DNA from: Chrysomallon squamiferum
Lineage: Eukaryota > Mollusca > Gastropoda > Neomphalida > Peltospiridae
Length of the DNA stretch: 64,000 nucleotides
Assembly (NCBI GenBank): GCA_012295275.1
Contig: CM022665.1
Coordinates: forward strand, 38,222,933-38,286,932
Reading direction: 5' to 3'
Below are positions 58,781 to 64,000 of the stretch, one piece after another. Position 1 is the stretch's first letter. Each line of letters starts with the position of its first letter. Under the pieces are notes generated by a model. The model had not been told where the DNA came from and did no database searches. It saw only the letters and a program-made list of their open reading frames with translations. The translations under genes were made by a program, and so were the position numbers.

Positions 58781-61700
58781 GTAAAAATAATAAAAGTATA
58801 GAAGTAACCAATTACTGGATTTGTTTTGTTTATAAACACATTTTTGACAGTGAATCTGAATGATAGAAAGTTGTGTGACGGTGTTACTCAAAAAGTAGAT
58901 TCTTATCATTCTAATATATTATATAGATAATAGAGTGATACTGAATCCAGTAATTGAGGGGTAGTTTCATAAGCATTTGATATTTCTTTTGTTTATAAAA
59001 TTATTTTTAACATTACAGTTAAATACATTACAGTTTGAATTTAATTCACAGAATGTTTTGATTTTTCACTAAAACATTCCAAATGAATTTATTTGTATTA
59101 CCGACAACAAGGTACTAAGCTACAAAATCACCTCAATTTTCAGATTCATATTTATCAAAATATATATCAGCAGTAATATAAGACATTCATTATCAATTTA
59201 TAACATTTAATAATTCACTTCAATACTGAATCATGTAACTTTGAATATAAATTGTTTTATATAATTTTTTATTATTTTTTTAATGAAGATCAGGTTATAT
59301 TTTCTAGATTGTAATGCAGGGCTTCACTTTAGCAATAGGCAGGGGTTTCAGCTACTGATATCTCCCCTGGGATACCAGCGTTCTAACTGGTAGTCTGCCT
59401 AGCTACTATGTTTTTTTTTTCTGCCTCTAAAGTGTTTTAACAGTTCATCCATGTCTGAAATTCCACCTTTCATGTGTGTTCACCTGACATGAGTTGCTGT
59501 AACAATCTTAATTGCTTCTTTGGTCTGAGCACACAAATTTAAAACAAGCCAGTCAGTAATGGTCATTTCTATGGCAAGTGTTTGGCCAATATTTAATGAC
59601 GGAAACACTGAAAATGAAAACAACAAAAAAGAAATAGCTATAATTCTATGAAAAAGCGAAATGGTCAAGAGGTCTTGTGTAATCATGGAAAAGGGAGTTT
59701 GAATGGATGACATTTCACAAAGGAAAATTGCTATATTTTTTATGAAATTGCAGCTAGAAGATTAAAAAAATAATAATAATTTGTTGGATACAAAAAGTGC
59801 TGTAAAAAATAGCATGTAATGAATCTCATACAAATGCACTGCAGCAGAGTTAGCAAAACAAGTCAAAACAGTGGAAGCTTTACACATATTAAATAAAACA
59901 AACACTGAACAATTAAATTATTTAACTGGGCTACCAATTTATACCAAAGGATACCAAATTTTATAACCTGGAAAAAAAAGTTTGGTCAAGGCCTGTTATG
60001 TTTATTACTCTTTTTTTTTTTTTTTCAATTACCAGCATTAGTTTTATTATTCATTTAAATATTAAGTTCATTGTTCTCAGAATTTTATTTTGTTGATGTC
60101 ATTGACATTGAAGTACTGGCATATTTAATTTTTTCTTGAAGGAAAAATATAATGGATTAGAATGAAACAATTTTTGTACAAGGTTATTTTTAATTGTACA
60201 AGAAAGTGTTTAAATATCAAGTTACATGCAGTTAGTATGCCATGTATTCATTTATTTTACGTAGAATGAGAGAACTGTTTCATTAATAAAAAGAGCATCA
60301 GTATTAGAAACACTTACCTTTTAATTCATCACAGACACCAATATATTATCAAAAGAATAATAATTTAAAACATTATTGCACATGGTTAATCATTTTGACA
60401 TTGTTTCATTCAATTCTTAATAGTTTCATTTCTCAAATTTTGTTAGACTTAGAAGAGTTTAAATACTATAGATTGATTTTAATTTTTATAAATTATATTA
60501 CCTAATGCCTTAATGCTTTTTTAATGTTTCAGATACGTAATAACCAGTGGAGCAGATGGTGATGTTAGAATTTGGGATGGTATCGATGATGATGATGCTG
60601 TTTCACATAAAATTTCAGATAGAATTTACGCCATTGCATTCAAGGTGGTTCTTTTAGATAATATATTATTTCATTACTTTCAATTTCAACTGTAAAGGGT
60701 GTTTGAAATTAAACTTTCATGTCCAAAGCAGTTTCTTGTAATTGAGTTTAAGGACTAGAAAGAAGAATAATTATTTACAACAAAATAATAATCTGTTCCA
60801 GGAAGTTTACAAGACAGTACAAAAATACAATTTATATATTAATTATTAGACTTTTGATAATTCACCTTACAATGGAACGAATAAAATACTTTGAAAGAAA
60901 TGATTAAAATACAAAATAAAATTATATTAATAGTCCAGTATCATGTTTTTATATTTGTACTTGTAGGTTCACCTCCTCCACAAAAAAAAGAAGAAATTCA
61001 TTCTATTTTTTAAATTGAAAATAAGAAGGGTTAATGCAATTTCTGAAATGCCTACTTATTTTCACCAAATATTTAATTTTTCTAATTTATTGTTTTTAGA
61101 ATCGCAACATCTACACTGCAACTGAAGATAACACTGTACAGATTCACTCATTTCCCCATGGAGAACCATGTGGCATTGTTACTCGTTTTTCTGCTCCTGT
61201 CTCACATATGCACTTCAACAAGCCAGGTTCTGTCATGGTTGCTGGATCCAGGTAAAATTCTATTTATAGGTCTAGGCACTCCAAAAGATGCTAATTTTAG
61301 TGATTTTTTCATTTAGATTTGTTGTGTGTTTATACCCCAGTTTCAATAAAAGACATTTCAAACAAAAGGTTCATGTTTTGTCTTGAAGCATAAGAATAAC
61401 TGCTTCACAGACAAGATTCACCAGGCTGCTCTACAGCTGCAACCTGATGCTGACTTTCTCAAGTTCATCATTAGAGAGGCAAAGCAGGCTGCTGCCAAGG
61501 CTGAGCTCACACACAAGATCCTACAGCAAGGTGGACCCTGTGTGATAGCAAATGATGTTGAGGCTATTGTGGTTCAGTTTTGAAACGAACACACACCTCT
61601 GCTTAATGTCTTGAAAGAGAGCAGACCAGGTATCAAAAAATGGTATTTGGGCCAAAAAAAGATGACCTCCTGTTTTCAGGCAATGTCAAAGAATGATCAC

Positions 61701-63792
61701 CAAGATGTTGAAGATTAAAACGAAGATGAGCCTCCAGAAAAGTATTGTGTCTTCAACTTGAAGACAACACCCTGGAAGAGGCAGAACATTTCTACTTTGA
61801 AAAGCACATTATTATCGCCAATTTTATACTGGCCAAGCTGTCCACATCTCAGTCAAAAACTCAGCAGTTGTTAAGTTCTTGGAGGGAATATCTGCATGAG
61901 AAGATTATTGGTGCATGTGGCTGAAACATTTGAGTACTCTGCTTTCAAGTGGGACTTGAAGTGAAACCAGTGAGCAACAACTCCAGGATGTGGCAAGTGC
62001 TTGGATTCAGGATGTCACTTCTTAAAGGTGCTGAAACAGAGGTTGTAATGATGTTAGCTAACAAAATGAATTTTACTTTTCATCTGTGATTGTCAGAAAT
62101 GTGTGCTGTCATGCAGAACTTTTAATTCTGATTATTTTGGTATATAAAACTTAGTGATAGAACAAGTAGAACAGGATTTGTAATGTTTTTATACCTTTTG
62201 TTATTGATGATTTGGTGAAATTGGTGAATTTAAGCAAATTTGATATGAAATTCCTGTTTATATGCAAAGTAGTTTCCATATCAAACCTTAAAAATCAGGA
62301 TTTCCCTTATTTGCAAATTGCAAACAAATTATGTCAGAACAATTAAATATTTTAAAAACTCATAACTTCAGAACTATTGAAGTGATCCATGTATATGATC
62401 TGTACAAATGTGTAAATTCTAAAACTACTATTAATAAAAACAAATCATTTTGGAGTAATTAATTAGACTAATATTCAGCTGTTGTTTTCTCAATTAGTCC
62501 TCCTTAGTATGCCAATTCAGCTGTTCTCCACTGAGGGAGAACTGGTTTTTTTTAAATAATTTTTTGCATATGAATTGAAGGTGCCAGTTATTAAAAATGA
62601 CTTTATAAACAAATTTAAGAAGGAATGTTTAGCATAATGTCTATTACTGTACATTTTCAAACCCTCCAAAATTTGAGTAAAATATATGGTTTCATTTAAA
62701 ACTTCCCCCAAAATCCCTGTGATCTTGGTTTTATATAAACTTGCTTCTATTTTCATTATTCTTCTTTTAAAACAAAAAATTTGTCCATTCCAGTGATTTC
62801 AAATTGAAAATTGTGGTGGTTGAAACAAATATACAGAAAGGTTGCTATGGACATGAAGCCCCAATTTTAAGTGTGGCAATGGATCCTAAAGAGAAATATT
62901 TTGTAAGTTTTATGTTTTAAAACTTTTTTCAGTTTTTCTTATCAATATTATTTTCAAAAACAGCTTTTGATATTAGTCTCTAACATTAGATATCATTTTC
63001 AAACCATTGAATTTCAGGAATTTTAAGCCATGATTATGAAAATATTAGGTACATATTCTGTTTCTTATGCTTTTACATTGATACTGTTTTTTTTATTTTT
63101 CCCTTTACCCAGTTTTGTAGCACATTGCATTCTTATTTTCCAGTATTAAAGAATTGTAAATATAAAGGTAAATTTCAAAGATTAGTTTTATTTTCAGGTT
63201 TCTTCTAGTTGTGATGGCAGTGTTAAAGTGTGGAACATGAAAGAACAAAAATGTGAGAAAACCTGGTTCTTGTTACCCAAGTGTAATGATGTCAGGTATA
63301 TGCATTTTTTACAGTATTAGTAATACAGTATCATTTTACAAAATGTATGAATGTTTTAATACTTTTAATAATAATAGTTTTTCTAGTTTTATTTTTGATT
63401 GGTATATCTGTAAATGATCCAAAGACTATTTATTACATGACATCAATTAAATAAAAAATTGTGTATGGAAGCAGAAAATACTAATAATTAAAATTTACTA
63501 TAAATATATGTTTTTATGCAGCATTTTAGTTTATTCATGGATAAGATCCTTTTGCCACACTGTCAACTAGTAAAAGGTTCATTTTCAATTTATTAATAGT
63601 TCTTTTTAATCCACTTTTTAATAAACTTTAAGTCAAATTTTTTATTAATTTTTGTACTTCAATCAGATTTTGTTCTTATCTTTTTTCTGTGTTGGAAACA
63701 ATTAATTTTATAATCATATTAAAGTTTTTAAAATTGTTTACTTTAGTTCATCCAAGACACTGTGTCGAGTCTGTTGGTCACGTGAAGGAAAG
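58716..63792 (+). CDS. WDHD1: WDHD1 (And-1/Ctf4), N-terminal part, six exons, runs off window
   Basis: Six coding exons join in frame: 58716-58780, 60533-60644, 61100-61251, 62794-62902, 63198-63295 and 63747-63792. They give 194 residues. The start resembles the vertebrate protein closely (MRYAHTEGHTDVCYDD at 4-19). WD40 features follow: DGDVRIWD (about 30-37), DNTVQIHSFP, GHEAPILSVAMDP (about 129-141), CDGSVKVWN (about 151-159) and CRVCWSREGK at the end. WDHD1 is the animal Ctf4/And-1, a nuclear trimeric hub that links the CMG helicase to DNA polymerase alpha-primase; this is known from yeast and vertebrates. The C-terminal SepB and HMG-box parts lie beyond the window. Introns are GT-AG except intron 6, which begins GCAAGT. 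Met1 or Met4 could be the true start. Confidence 0.95.
58781..60532 (+). other. WDHD1 intron 1 (1,752 bp)
   Basis: A GT-AG intron. Most is A/T-rich, with a T-run at 60012-60026. A less A/T-rich patch at 59290-59720 has minus-strand open frames, among them one containing GGISDMDELLKHFRGRK and another containing TITDWLVLNLCAQTKEA, in different phases. It looks like a decayed insertion, but I cannot assign a family. Confidence 0.7.
60533..60644 (+). CDS. WDHD1: WDHD1 coding exon 2
   Basis: It encodes Arg22-Lys59 with the DGDVRIWD motif and an acidic DDDD. The acceptor is TTTAATGTTTCAG. The donor AAG|GTGGTT is weak but gives the right junction with exon 3. Confidence 0.93.
61100..61251 (+). CDS. 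WDHD1: WDHD1 coding exon 3
   Basis: It encodes residues 60-109 plus two bases of codon 110 (NRNIYTATEDNTVQIHSF at its start). The acceptor is TTGTTTTTAG and the donor CAG|GTAAAA. Confidence 0.93.
61383..62090 (+). pseudogene. Decayed coding relic in WDHD1 intron 3, unknown family
   Basis: About 700 bases have the composition and codon texture of coding DNA inside an A/T-rich intron. The first open part (61383-61583) reads through FTDKIHQAALQLQPDADFLK, FIIREAKQAAAKAELTHK and GGPCVIANDVEAIVVQF, then TGA. Later parts stay protein-like only by changing frame: SRPGIKKWYLGQKKDD, DEPPEKYCVFNL, LEEAEHFYFEKHIIIANF and LLSSWREYLHEKIIG. Several stops and shifts break it. It has no introns and no clear poly-A tail or flanking duplication. 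It is probably an old retrocopy or transposon-carried gene piece. I do not recognise the parent gene. Confidence 0.55.
62794..62902 (+). CDS. WDHD1: WDHD1 coding exon 4
   Basis: It completes Ser110 and encodes residues 111-146, including GHEAPILSVAMDPKEKYF. The acceptor is TCCATTCCAG and the donor TTT|GTAAGT. Confidence 0.93.
63198..63295 (+). CDS. WDHD1: WDHD1 coding exon 5
   Basis: It encodes residues 147-178 plus two bases of codon 179, with CDGSVKVWN and LLPKCNDV. The acceptor is TTTATTTTCAG and the donor CAG|GTATAT. Confidence 0.93.
63747..63792 (+). CDS. WDHD1: WDHD1 coding exon 6, GC donor
   Basis: It completes Ser179 and encodes residues 180-194, ending CRVCWSREGK. The next bases are GCAAGT, the classic form of a GC-AG intron donor. 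Reading on in frame meets TAA within five bases, so splicing is required here. The 208 bases to the window end are intron. Confidence 0.85.
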
Positions 63793-64000
63793 GCAAGTTA
63801 AATATTTCTTGGATAATAACTTTTATAAATATGTTTTCCATTTCTTTGAAAATAAACTACAGTAAAGAAAAAAGAAAGTAGTTCTAGAGAGAAAAAAAAT
63901 TAACATTATTTTTTCTGTTTATCTTTTTTTTAAACAGCAAAGCACATATGTGTGTGAGTATGTTTGTGTATTAATATAACTGTTGATAAACAACTACAAA

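Noticed and set aside
61383-61583. 66-codon frame in WDHD1 intron 3 as an alternative exon
   Set aside because: It is in the middle of a larger decayed coding-like segment, has no good flanking splice sites, and WDHD1 exons 3 and 4 join cleanly in frame without it.

Overview
This is a eukaryotic nuclear genome window, very A+T-rich by eye and full of homopolymer runs, microsatellites and old diverged repeats. The best taxonomic clue is a set of diverged tRNA-derived SINEs that share a block reading like 'AAAGATTCCTTGCTGCTAAT'. The most complete copy (about 10333-10655) ends in a tail like 'TGTTGAGTGC...TAAATAAAACATTTCC'. I know this SINE type from molluscs (bivalves and gastropods), so I read the window as molluscan. 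I cannot name a class or species. The A+T-richness, large empty intergenic space and short exons fit that reading but do not prove it.

Layout: positions 1 to about 56.6 kb hold no gene I can name. This part is a mosaic of A/T homopolymers, microsatellites, at least fourteen SINE copies or fragments on both strands, and several diverged tandem arrays that standard feature lists would miss. The clearest arrays are a 26-bp array at 30666-30847, a ~32-bp array at 31751-31990, a ~68-bp array at 52583-52780, a 70-100-bp array at 51591-51900 and a ~180-bp satellite-like array at about 46730-47800. There is also an 860-bp polypurine tract at 43740-44601. A few short CpG-dense islands (15040-15425, 23850-23950, 32290-32480, 37485-37675) stand out and could be promoters or first exons of genes whose remaining exons I cannot see.

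The gene-bearing part is 56.8-64.0 kb. CCDC32 lies on the minus strand in two exons (57639-57501 and 57159-56810; 162 aa, complete). WDHD1 (And-1/Ctf4) lies on the plus strand, with its first six coding exons between 58716 and 63792 (194 residues of the N-terminal WD40 region); it runs off the right edge. The two genes are head to head with about 1.1 kb between their start codons. That interval carries ETS-like CCGGAAGT sites next to CCDC32 and a consensus-like E2F site, TTTGGCGGGAAA, 29 bp upstream of the WDHD1 ATG. This suits a replication gene expressed at G1/S. A degraded protein-coding relic with several stops sits in WDHD1 intron 3 (about 61383-62090), and intron 6 appears to use a GC donor.

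Limits: gene calls come from reading splice sites and recalling protein families, with no alignment or transcript data. I found no prokaryote-type system, CRISPR array, intact transposase, or confident tRNA or rRNA gene. The strongest candidates for something undescribed are the tandem arrays and the orphan CpG islands, not a new protein system.
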